Source: Schistosoma mansoni (taxonomy: Eukaryota > Platyhelminthes > Trematoda > Strigeidida > Schistosomatidae). From it: a DNA stretch of 64,000 nt. How positions within the stretch are numbered: position 1 is the stretch's first letter; each line of letters opens with the position of its first letter. Positions 1 through 12,100 of this stretch are shown piece after piece. The position numbers were made by a program, and so were the translations under genes. A model generated the notes under the pieces. It ran no database searches. It worked only from the letters and a program-made list of their open reading frames with translations, and was not told the origin of the DNA. The DNA lies in assembly GCF_000237925.1 (NCBI RefSeq), contig NC_031495.1:61114939-61178938 (forward strand), written 5' to 3'.

Positions 1-299
1 AAGGTCAAATTATTTGGATTTGGGTTGGAAAGTATAGCCGTGATAAAAATGTACATCAGTTATAACTGATGCTAAAAATGTTACGAGCTAGGGTTCATTT
101 TAAAACTACTTATTACTGACACAAAAGATTTTCACTAGATCCTAAAACATATTACTTATGCTCAATCAGTTTCAGCTACTCGGATCTAGTCCGCATCAGG
201 AGAAGGTGTTTTTTGTGGTTTAGCGTATCTGCGATATCACATTCATTGTGGCACCATAATAACTGTGTTCATCAATTTTGGACATCTTAAGAACTAGAT

Positions 300-450
300 A
301 TAGGTAATTTTCAAAAGCGTGAACTTTTCACAAACGCACCTGAATACGTTATGCAACTAATTGACATGATCTGTTGAAACAAACAAATAACATATAAATT
401 GTTTAAATATCTAGATGGCAGGAGCAGGTAGCCCAAATATTCAAGCAGGC
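300..450 (+). repeat. Dispersed repeat, unknown family
   Basis: This stretch aligns with the reverse complement of about 57745-57900. Shared blocks include a variant of AACGCACCTGAATA and the block GGTAGCCCA. I do not recognise the family. It runs into a LINE endonuclease fragment here but stands alone at the other site, so it is probably a separate repeat. Confidence 0.5.
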
Positions 451-850
451 CGCTTGATCGTCTTCATTGCTGTCATTGGTAGATGCATAGCACTGGTTAA
501 CATTCATTGTGATTCCCTCTTCTTTGTTTCGAAGTATGCTTTGGTGATTCTTGGTTCACGAAATTCATTTCCTATAAGTGCTTTCCGTACTTCTTTGGAC
601 AGGATCAGTGCAACTTCATGTGTGCGTGACGGATTTTTTTCATGACCAGAGTACGAAAGCCCCTCTCTCGAGTCTAATTTTTTCTCTCCAGCTTACTTCT
701 AGTGATTTTCACTTTTTCCGAGAACCGTCATGTTATATCTTCTCATTCCTACAGCTATTTGATTGGCTCTCCCAGTGTCCCACATTGTTCGGTCATTCCA
801 TGTACCTATATTCATTGTTGTTCTGGTTGTTAGAAGAGGCGTAGGGGTTT
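440..850 (-). mobile_element. Degenerate RTE/SR2-like LINE endonuclease fragment
   Basis: The minus strand carries a decayed version of the N-terminal endonuclease region of the SR2-like element at 40.0-40.6 kb. The matching block begins with a GTWN..TMWDTGR-like stretch, equivalent to GTWNVQTMWETGR in that element. Antisense open frames here resemble those antisense to the same part of the better copy. Frames are broken, so this is an old 5'-region fragment without function. Confidence 0.6.
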
Positions 851-879
851 AGTATTGATAATATAGTGGCTGGTACTAT

Positions 880-1512
880 GTCGTGCCCAAATAGATTATT
901 GTAGCTTCTGGGTAGACCAATTTATTCATTCGTCTGAAGCTACATTTTGACCTTGTCAGTTATTCGTTTATTAACCCTGACTGTTTCATATGATCTTATT
1001 CATTACGTGTCTGTAACTCATTTTCGGTCTGAATATAAATAATGAGTCACGCTTGATTAAATCGAGTTAGCTCACTTTCCTTCTCTGATCCGCTTCTCTT
1101 TCCCGCTTCTTATTCTGAATTTCTGTCTGGATAAACGGATGCTCAAAATAAATTCCTTCAACACCACCCTGTATTAGGCTTCTTATTACTGCCGTTACAC
1201 AAACCGGTTAGCCTAGGTGATGTACGAAGTTAAATGGAAGATTTATATTCATTGTATATTCATACGTTCATCCAAAAAGGAGTCAGACCAGCCGGCGCAC
1301 CACAAAAACAACGCCAACATATCTTAAAAAGCGATTTCAAGAAGCTTGAGTTTGCATTGCATGAGCTCGAATTGGTAGGGCTGGTAGCATATTGGGAAAA
1401 AGTTTGTTGTTTCGTGCAATGTCCGGTGTGCTACGCACTAACCTTCCAACTAACTACTTGGGCGAGAAAGTATATTGGGCTACCGAATAAAATGCACTTG
1501 ACTTTTATATGA
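880..1512 (+). mobile_element. Possible LTR-element fossil (LTR-like block plus short leader)
   Basis: About 320 bases up to 1200 look like a long terminal repeat. They begin with TGT, have a TATA-like GAATATAAATAATG near 1031, a pyrimidine-rich stretch, AATAAA near 1148, and end in CA at about 1199. A possible primer-binding or leader segment follows, then a short open frame at 1234-1512 of unknown identity. The family is uncertain; Gypsy-type is a guess based on layout. No partner LTR was seen, so it is an isolated, broken and probably old fossil. Confidence 0.33.
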
Positions 1513-2151
1513 CTTCTGGTTGTTGTTGACTTATCTTTCCATTAGACTACTTCTGATCGGCTGTCCATGTCAAAGTCGAAGATAAAAGAGATGGATTGGT
1601 AGTGGAAGTAGGAGAAATATTTGAAAGTGAGGAATTAGCTATATTGTAAACAAGATTAGCTCGAGTGGTGTTAAAAGTATGAAGGCGGTCGTCACTTTCC
1701 AACTTCTACACATCCTTGGAAAGAATAATGCATTATTAGTGTTTTATTATGTTAGTTAAGTTTTAATTATTGTCGCGTCACATGTCATCCATCTACACCT
1801 TTTTAACCATGTAACTAATTTATAATCACCAAATACATATTGCTAATTGAAAAACACTTTTTGGCAATACAACAAGGTGTTGACTTAGTGCACAATGTAA
1901 GCTCACTAATATCCATGTTATTCAGTAGTTACTTGAGCAAGCGTTTTTCTTCCGATTTATTCGTGTGTTAACACATAAAAAAGCATATCTTCACCTCAAA
2001 TACTCTCGAACAAACTAATCTTCTAAACGGCGAGTACAAAAACTTATGGAACATAATCATTACCTTTAGAATCATCATAAATTCTAAGACTAACAACTAA
2101 TGAATCTTTTTCACTTTACTCATCGAATCCTAATTTCTAATTTCATTTCAG
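1513..2151. other. No feature recognised
   Basis: AT-rich sequence with no open frame, repeat or RNA that I can support. Confidence 0.5.
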
Positions 2152-2231
2152 AGTTCTAGGAAAACCCCCCAGACCTCACCTATCTCACTCACCGTCATCA
2201 GCCTCAAACTGTAGTGATCGTCGTCACCAGG
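2152..2231 (+). CDS. Candidate small exon, unassigned
   Basis: A pyrimidine-rich acceptor ending TTTCAG lies directly before this 80-base block, and CACCAG|GTATTA follows as a donor. Only one frame is open; it reads GKPPRPHLSHSPSSASN and ends in phase 0. It could be an upstream exon of the + strand gene that follows, but it does not join in phase to the next plausible exon start at 3119. It may be 5' untranslated, belong to another transcript, or be chance. Confidence 0.28.
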
Positions 2232-2904
2232 TATTAAGGTCTACATATTTCGAGTGTTTTTTAGCTTTTATATATGTTAGGTAATATTAACACAAATCAC
2301 GTGTATATGAACGTTTCATTATACATTGTTATCTATTTGTTCTATAAACTCTAGTCGTTTGTCATTTGTTAATATTAAATTTCTCCCATGTTCAACTGCT
2401 GCGACTTCCTTGTAATAAAATAACATTGGATGTAATAGGATTGAAAATACAAGACCAAAACTTAACTTCAAATTGATTATTTCATGACCTTGTATTCAAT
2501 CTCAGTAGATATTCTTATTGTTAGATTAGAGCAAACCAAAATGAGGCCAATAATTAATGAAGCAGAACCATACGTTACGTATGCTGACAACATATTTTGT
2601 TCTTGTAGTAGATACAGATATGTCTCGCACATATTGAATCTCAGTAAAGTTTATTTTAATATACGGTTGATGGTGAACTACGAACATAACAGCAAGTTTA
2701 GTTTTCTTTATATTAGTATGCAACGTGATAAACATGTCTAAACTGAAAGATCTATTCATCGAAAAGACACTTTGAGTCGCCTTTTTTAAATTCCAATAGT
2801 TTCCGTCCAATGTGCTATATACAAGCTTTGCTTAGAACATTATTCTGTCGTGTGCTAAAATCATACTGAGTGGAGAATATTGGGGAGGGAATAACTAATT
2901 AAGA

Positions 2905-3075
2905 CTAAGCGTCTGCGCGCGAGATCGAAGGTCCTGGGTTCGAACCCCGCGAGTTGGATCGTGGACGCGCACTGCTGAGGAGTCCCATACTAGGACGAAA
3001 CGGTCGTCCAGTGCTTCCAGGTTTTCAATGGTGATCTAACATCAATCGATTCATGATCTCAACCAATAATAATTA
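2905..3075 (+). mobile_element. tRNA-derived SINE with hammerhead, 5'-truncated
   Basis: The copy contains a B-box-like GGGTTCGAACCCC at 2938-2950 and a weaker A-box region before it. A hammerhead ribozyme follows, then the family tail (GCTTCCAGGTTTTC ... CATGATCTCAACC). Related copies lie near 4.4, 18.5, 61.0 and 63.2 kb. The full element has about 130 more bases upstream of the tRNA part, which are missing here. Confidence 0.75.
2967..3016 (+). ncRNA. Hammerhead ribozyme, complete core (SINE type II)
   Basis: The conserved core is present. CTGAGGA lies at 2975-2981. Stem II is GTCC/GGAC at 2982-2996. GAAA lies at 2997-3000. The ACGGTCGT mini-hairpin gives a three-pair stem III. The predicted cleavage site is after GTC at 3008. 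Stem I pairs GCACTG (2969-2974) with CAGTGC (3009-3014). Hammerheads in Schistosoma Sm-alpha repeats are established; activity of this copy is inferred from intact pairing. Confidence 0.75.
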
Positions 3076-3123
3076 AGAAATGTATGCGGCATAATAGTTA
3101 CCCACAAATGTTCATCAGTAATA

Positions 3124-6100
3124 ATGAGAAAACATGAACTAGGGAAAATGGAATGTTTTATGGCTGAGAGAAGACCAGTCTCTCCACAGTTTACCTATAA
3201 AGGTAAAGAAAAAGCTGACAATACTAATATTAGACTAATCGCTGCATTAAAAAGACTGTATCCAGCCTCTAAACTAGTGTCCCTGTATCAAACTGATTGC
3301 CCAATGGAACAAACAAAGGTGGGTAGGCTCCCATTATAAGTTACCTCCAGTCGTGTTTATCATTTTACATGTACGTTTCAAAGTATTTCCGTTTGAAGGA
3401 CAGAAAGTAAGGTCCTCGTTCATATATCACAGTACATTCCGCGTCAATCCATACTAAAAATTAAACATATTTTTGGAAATGTATTTGCCTGTCATCTGCT
3501 TGATAACAGTCACAACGGCGATGCCCTAAAATCCCTCAAAATTATCAATGAGCAAACAATTTCGAATTGACTCTGTCTCACCAATGTTATATCTATCAGA
3601 TAGTTGGAACCGAACTTATGCTTCCAAAAGGATATAGTTATAAATTTCGGACTATTATGGTGGCTTCATGGAAATCGTGAAGCGATCTAAGTTAGACCAC
3701 TGGAAGCCTGTCTCGTTCTAATATGAGAGTAATATCTTATCTCATTCCTCCAATTATTCATTCCATTCTTGGGTCATCCGTTTTTTAGCTCTGTTTTTGT
3801 TTTACTCTGTTAATCTATGTTTTTACAGCTGTCTTTATAAAATTTGCAACCTGTCTCCATATGTTCTTCAATCAGTCTATTTTTACGCTAAAATTTTCAG
3901 AATATTTAACATATAAATATTCAACCATTAAATCATTGTTACCGTTGGTAGTCATTGGATTATTAATACAGAGGAATTTTGTGGGAATTGTAGAATTTTC
4001 ATATTCTAAATCGCAACTAATCTTAATCGGGCATTGGAAACCTGTATACCCGTTTTGTCCAACATATAACTCCTCAATAGTGCGCATTTATGACTCTGCA
4101 TCCTCAACATTTATTGCCCTTTCTTCATAATAAGATATGTAGTATGTACATAAGTTTTAAATAACTATTACTATTATTTCCAAATTTTAAACAGCTGAAG
4201 GGTCCATAAAATAAACGAATTTATATTATTGTGCTACATTCGTTGCTCTTGTTTTATTTAGATTTTTCGATGGGAAAATTTGTATAAAATTTCCTCATTA
4301 GTTGATAATAGCGTTAAGCTAACAATCATTTACGAAAATTGTAGACATTTTCTGCCTACATATTTGTAATTGATATTTGGATGGATATTTTACTTATAGT
4401 TCTTTTTCATAGTTGAAATCATGAGTCGATTGAAGCTAAACCACCATGGAAAACCTGGAAGCACTGGACGGCTGTTTCGTCCTATTGTGGGACTCCTCAG
4501 CAGTGCACATCCACGATCCTGTACTCGCTTCAATTGACTCATGCTTTCAACTATGAAAATACTTTAATCTCTACAAAACCTCTTCTGATTTATAGTTCTT
4601 TCACCATTTTAAGATATTCATGATAATATGTTCGAAAAAAATAAGTATAAGTGCATATGGTGCTTTCTTCCCTCATATCCATTTAACTTGTTCATATTCA
4701 AATATTTCCTCACTACTCATCTTCATTTGGAAGTTTTTCCGGCCAGTCCACCGAGTACTAATTTCTTATTTGATGCATCAGGAAAGTTTTTTTAAAATTT
4801 TTTTTGAAGACACATGAATACTTTGCGTGGTCACAGTTTTAAACTAATTAATCAAAATAAGTTCGAAATAGAGGGACGTATTGAAATGTTTTATGGTTGG
4901 GAAATGTATTCAGTGGTTTGAACAGGGAACCTAGGATAACTGGTAACAGATTTTCGCATAATAAAATGTTCACGTTGAACAATGTCTTGGTTTATAGTGG
5001 TTAAACTTCTGCCCTTTGAACTCATTATTTACTTATTCTCTTATATTCAACTGTCCGTTACTGTAATTGCTTTTTGCTACACTTATTAAAATCACCAATT
5101 TGTTAATATTTTGAATCTATATGGTAACATTTTTGATTGAGTCACTGAGTGATGCAGTGTTGAGATTCTGAAGGGTCAAAAATTACCCTAAAGTCCCTTA
5201 AAAGCCTTAGTGATTGACTCTAATAATCAGAAGATTGAAGTAAATAGGTTCTTGCTGATAGTCTCAAAAAATCTAAATTCAAACGCACTCATCTAACTTA
5301 GAGCTGCACTCATTTTGACATCATATACATAATGCTACTGAAGTGCAATAACAAGTAGTTCGAATTTGTTAGTTGAAAAAACGTGCAGGGTTCTAACTTT
5401 TTTAGGGGTCGAGTGCAAGTGCGTTAAGAAATCAAACACACACCAATAATAGCGAAACTGAATTTGTTAGTGTGGTGGAATAGATTTCGAAAGTGGAATT
5501 TATCTGAGAGGTCCAGCGATCAAGTAGGTTTGGGCTGAAGTTCATTCATGTTATTAAAAGGTGATTCTTGATGTTTTAAAACAAAAATATTTTAATGACG
5601 AGAAGAAACATTATTTCAAATGATAAAAGGTTTTAAATGAAAAGTCTTTGGTAAGATGTGATGTCGGAAAAGTTTCCTTCTTGCATTTATCTCGGGATTT
5701 CACAAACGTATGGTGAGAGTCTCAACAATACATTGGAGGCGGAAGAATATATGTTTGAGTAGGTTTCAGTTCTATTTGCAGGGGAGTTTAATTGATAAAC
5801 CTATCTTAACTAGGCAGCTAGTGTTCACGAAATGCTGTCCAATTGCTTTTTTAATACAACTACCGTTGTCTTTTCCTAACTTTGTGAGGTAATGTCCCCC
5901 CCACCCTCTTGGACAAAGTGTTCATCGAACACTCAGTATACCTTGTTTCACAAAATCAGGTGAATTGTTGCGAATTCCAGGAGAATAGGACAAAGAGGGA
6001 ATCCAGTTTTGTGTGTTTCGTTAGACCACATGTCTCTAAATCATTCGGTAACATTAAAAAGATCAATATTGGATAGTCTTGAAAAAGTACACAACACAAC

Positions 6101-9100
6101 ACCATCATTGTAATATCCCTACAGTTATGATATGCGAAACAAAGTAGATAAAATATTTCTCAGTAATATCTTTCTGTTTATTTCTTCCCATATGCTACAG
6201 TATAACTATTTAACTTCTAAATTGAATCATATTACACAAAATCAATGCGGTATTAAGATATCTAAAAATGATTGTGTAAATATCAAATGTTCTAAACATC
6301 GAGATAGTGAAGACTCTATTTGTGTAACTAGTCAAGATGACAATGATGACGATAACTATGATGTTCAAAAGCTGTCCGACATAGTCAACCAAACATCTAT
6401 TTACAATGATGATGACGGTGAAGAGTTGGAAGAAGAGAAGGATGATAATAAAGAATACCTTGCTAAAAATCAAATATCGCAGTAAGTCAATCATTAATTC
6501 TTTTGTGTGTATTACGTACTATTTTAAGGTGTAAATTGAAGGGACTGAGTAATATTTTGCGAAAAGACTATCAATTTCTGTTATATATATAACACTACAT
6601 GTCTTGGTTAATAAAATTTTATTGACATATTTGGAGTATCATACTGATTATCTTCTAGCTTTCAATTTGTTTACCTCGTCCAGTCATGAAAGTGTTATTC
6701 ACGGACATGATTATTTCATAGTTAAATCCATAAATACAGTGTTCAATGATGTACTTTCAAATTCTATACGTTGCGTAATGTATTTTAAGTATCATACACG
6801 TTTTACTTGTGAAAGTTAACTATGTCAACGTTATGTAAATTACTTTTAGATGACATTTTTTCAACCACTTTAAAGATTTATTGCTCTGTTATTTTGTACC
6901 CACAACTCTACATGAAATCGAGCTCGTAACGTTTGAGCAGGGTAGCGAGCACAATTTCTCTAAACAGTTTCATCATTCCTCCCAATCATTTTCACCATAT
7001 TTTCCTATTTTTTCTTCATTTGCTTGTATTTTACATTCGCTCTTGTCGATTAACTATTGAATGACCTACTAATGGAATCAAGATGAATTTTTTCAGAGTT
7101 CTTTATTAACTTCCTAGTTCAAGTCACAACAAACTTAAGAGTGACAAATAGAAAAAAATGTTTTAGTTAGTGGATAAGTTACGTAATCGGTATCCATTTC
7201 CAAGTTCAATTTACATTCCACCTATATCGTCTCGTGAGAGTGGGTTTTATCACTAATCCTTAGTCTGAACGTTTGACTCGAAATTGAGTAGAGATGAACT
7301 GGGTTTTGACTATTGAGCTTTAGTATTATTCAACAGATCAATGATAAATGTGATCCCGATAAGTAATGTCAATAAATCGTTTAATGGGAACTTTGATTTT
7401 CTGAAAAAAAGTTAGATGTTACTAAAATAATACACTGAAAACAACCAACTGTTGAATCTACAGAATTTATAAACTTGGAGGTTATAACCTCTAGTTACTA
7501 TTATTGTTATGATGGTGTAACAACAGTTGAGACTAGATAAACTACTCAATAAATTCCAATTCAATGACCAAATATATTTCCCATAAGACCTATAAGTTTT
7601 CACAATTGATTGATCACTGGGTGGTGATCAATGTCATGCGTGTCAAGTCCTTCTTTGTGCTGATCGAATGCTATCGATCAAGTTGCAATGTGGCCACTAG
7701 TCTAGGTGGCTCGACATTGCGTGCTGATGAGTGCCAAGTAGCACGAAACCCGGGTCCATGGTTTCCTGTTCACCACCTCCAACCACCATCTGACCTATAA
7801 GTTTTATTTATCGTTATGAGAATAGTAACCTGCTTAAAATGTGAAAATGTCATTTTTGATGAGAGCATGAAAAAATATGTTCATGGTTCTTTGCTTGTTA
7901 TAGAATCATTTCTAAAAGTTGGTTCATATAATCCGTTTTTTTTGGTTGATCATCAATAAAATAATCCAATGACAATGGTAGCAATAATAATGTAGATACT
8001 AAAATTTTAATTGTTCGGTAATCAACAGAATGGGTCAAGTAAACTAGGGGGGGTATTCATGAAGAAGCTGATGACTACCTATATTTATGATAAAATGACA
8101 CTTTTATAACTCAGCATGAGGTGAACATGTTTTAATTATTCATTTACTTGATTACCATATAATTTAAACTTTACGTTTTTGCAATTATGTAAGTACCTAA
8201 CATACGTAGTGCATAAAATGTAATTGTGCTTCTGTTTGAGTTTCCCACCTGTATTGAATAATGCAATGAAATGACTAAAATACATTGCTGAAAAAAGTAT
8301 CTGTATACAACGGTGAGCATGACTAATATTATACAACAGTTTTTAGGTTCGATTGTAATTCCTTAGTTAAGTGAATCAACGTAACAACATCTTATACTAT
8401 TGGATTACTCTACGTTTTAACGTCACTTCCCCCTACAGAAGAATTGTCTTTGGATATGAAAACACGAAATAATATTCACCATGGTAATTAGTCACTTAAC
8501 CGACTCGCTAGATTTTGTTGCGCAGTTGATAAACTTCGATTAAAAGTATGACTAGGTATGAATACGTTTTATCGTGGATTAATATCAGCCGATAGACTTC
8601 TGAAAACAGTCGACGATTAAATAACCCAATAAAGTTGAAAAAATGTCCATTGGATTCCTATTTAGTGATCTATATGCATTCCGCTCACTTAGAGCTATGT
8701 ATGACTTAATTCAGATCTCATATGTGCTCATCACTGCATATCTTCAAATAGTCCAAAATTGTGAGGCAATAGCTTAGTGTTTAAAGAACCAAAGTTTTAA
8801 TCTTTAAATTTCGGGTTCGAACTCTGCTCTACCTTTGGCTTCAATAGCCCGGTAGTATCCCTCTCTCATGAAGAGGATATAGTTCGAAACTGGGTATATA
8901 AACTCGTACTTCGTGAGTTGCGTTATATTACATCATTCCATAATGTAGGACGAAATAGTTGCTCAGTGTCCTTTTGTCTTCAATGTTTCCACGTAATAAA
9001 AGCTGTTACCAGAATATACAAGCCTCTCCAGATCATTCAACTTAATATTAAATACATAACCTGTAATTTAAAAGATCATATTATTTTCTTAAAATCATCT

Positions 9101-12100
9101 CAAAAGTATCCCATATCAATAAATTTGTGTTAAATCAGCATTAGGTAATTTTCTAGCATATTTATACCGTGTCTCTGTAAATTTCTGTATATCACGTTGC
9201 TGAATTTGCCGTATTCAGCTAGCTAATTTTCACCATAAGTAACTTATATAAGCTTGATGTTTGACATTTGCATGAAATTTAATATTATATTGTTATTGTA
9301 AGCAAAGATGGATAGTGGCTAGCAGTGGAATCCAGGACGCACGTTTCGTCCTATTCGGGACACGTCAGCTGGATGTACCTGCATATTAGAGTTGATGTTC
9401 ACTCTGGGACTCGAACCCAGTACCTTTCGCTTCAAACGCCATCGCGTTATCCACTCGACCATTGAGTCCACTATTAGTCAGTATCCATCTTTGCTCACAA
9501 TGCTTATGAATTTAGGCTATATCGAGGCAATACGCACAGTATGCATATATGCCAATTAGAGACTGACCAGTTGCAGTCCTAAACATCAATGGGAAGATTC
9601 AAACAAACAATACTAAGTGAATGATATTGTTATGTTAGACAAAGTTTACGAAAAAATATTTTTTGCTAAGTATTGTACTGTATTAAGTGAGATATTACAC
9701 AGGTTTGTAATTTATACGTAATTAAGGTTTATGTCAATCAAATTCCTAATCAAGATGTAAGCTCTTATGACTTAATTTTTAAAGGGATCCTTATTAAATT
9801 AGTTAGTACACTACTAAACTGATATAAAATGATAGCATAATTACAGTGTATGCAGAATGAATCTTTCCCACATTTATGATCTACCTATAGATCACTACCA
9901 TTTGGGGGACAAGGCGAACCCAATATTTTAAAATCCCAACCGAGACCAGTTCACGATACAGTACAATAATTATCCAACAATAATGGTAAATAACTGTCTC
10001 ACTCCTGAATCGGTTGAAGCCTTTCCTCAGTCACAAAATTTCATTAAGAAATTTGAAAGTGCATCTAAAAGTCAGTTATAATTTATAGATCATTGTGCAT
10101 TCATTTCGCCATTTATATTCGAATTTAATTTTTACCATATACTTACATCATATGGAAATTTTTTGAAGAGTATGGATCAATGTATGATGGTTCTGATGTT
10201 AGGTGGTTGAAGGTAATCGGTAAGAAACACATTTGCGCCCAGCAAAGTTAAGTGTTAACTTATCTGACTGTGAAACTGGGTTACTCGAGTTCGAATCTAC
10301 CAGCTCCTGAAGACTGAAGAATTTCGTGATTACCTCCAAACACTTAACATCGAAACATAGTACATGCTATGATGAGTGGTCACGTCGGAACTCGATCAGC
10401 ACTAAGTACTAGACAAACATAACATTGACCACTACTCGGTGATCAAGCTTTAATGATTTTTCAACTGATATTAGTCTGTCGTCAATTAAATTTCTGGTGG
10501 AAAATGGATATAGCCTTTTAAAGTTAGTCAGCTGTTGGTAATCTTCCTCTCCAATAAACAATGAATTACATGAATGTGAAAACTTCTGTCTTGAAAGTTT
10601 GATTCACATGTTATGACATTATTTGATGAGCAACACTAAGATTGAATTTAAAACAACTTTTTCTTTGAGTACTTAAAAGTGAATCGACTGAGTAAGATTC
10701 TATTTTAGAACATAATAAAAAATAAACTTTATCCTATCAGTTATGACCCCTAGTTCGGCTCTGTACAAACACCACATCGTTCTCGAATCCATTCCTCCTA
10801 TGATTTTCAATTGTTTGTATTACCAAATAGCTAACTGCCACCTTGTTTGTTTTGTCGGTTTTGTTTTACAGGTGGATTGATCAAATATTAGAGCCCAGCA
10901 AAAATCTCAATAGTTTATCTGTTAATTCTGCTAAATTCAACCATAATCAGAAACCAAAAGCAGGTCGTTAAACTTTTTTGCCTTACACGAATCTTATTCT
11001 TTCAATAACTTTTTTATAGTTTATTCTCATATATCAAATCCAGAAGATGATATTTTAGCACAATGGCGTTTACGTCGTCGTATGGAACAAGCAAGAATGG
11101 AAATTTCCAAGGAATCTTATCCTCGATCTAATGAGTACACACAATTAGCGACACCATTCTCAAGTATAACTCTACCACAATATTCACAATTCCCTAATCA
11201 GGTGAGAAATACACGATTTACAATAAGTTAAATAACCAATTTAATATTTGCAGATTATTTCAAATATAATTTTTTTCATTTTTAGTATCCTTTATATATT
11301 TGGCACCTAATTTCTGTCAAAATATTTGCTCACATTTAAACTACTGTTCTCATAAATCTCATGATCACTTCAACCTGTTGACTTTCTTTAATTAAATCTT
11401 ACATGATTGTCATATGATTACAACAGTCACAACTCTACGTAACTCGTCAACGAATATCCTAGGTTTCAGTCTGAAATTTATTCTGTCTTTGATATAAACT
11501 GTATAAAATGTAAGCACTGTAACTTGTAACGGTATACACAGCTTTGTCTCTCACTATGTATTAGTTATCTTTAAAGTCCATTAGTATTATATGTTAATAT
11601 TGGAGCAGTAGATCAACAGTTACGGTCTTCAACCACTGAAATGCACGTCCGATTCCTGCCTTATCTACTTCTGTTTGAGTAGACAGGTAGTGTACACCAC
11701 CCCTTATACTTAGGAGATGGCTTTAAGATAAATAAACAAATCTGTACTTGGTAAATAAGAAGTAATGTTTTATACTTATCATCTTTCCATTCCATTTGTT
11801 CTTTTTAAATCCTTAGTTAGTGATCAAACTATAAATTTATCAAATGATCAACCATTTATCTAAGTTGCCTTGGAAACCTTTTTGACCAGTTGTTGGAGAT
11901 TTCTATGTTAACAACAATCCATCTATTTTTTTATTTCTGCTGCAAATGGAAACTAATTATTCCATTATCCTTATCTACAATTCATGTATTTCATTTTCTA
12001 TTACTTAATCCGTAAATATTTGTCCATTTCATTTAGGTTTGTTTTTCCAACTAGCTACATTTAGGCGAGATATCTGTCTACCAACCAAAATATGGATTTA

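Larger units (their letters stand above)
6482..10871 (+). other. Intron 2 of the unrecognised + strand gene
   Basis: 4.4-kb intron. It holds a type III hammerhead repeat (7600-7800), a decayed tRNA-like repeat (8765-8960), an inverted Sm-alpha copy (9300-9625) and another weak tRNA-like block (10205-10340). The rest is AT-rich with nothing recognised. Confidence 0.55.

Noticed and set aside
6210-6494. Minus-strand 94-codon frame with many hydrophobic residues.
   Set aside because: It is the antisense of exon 2 of the + strand gene, which joins in phase with its neighbours.
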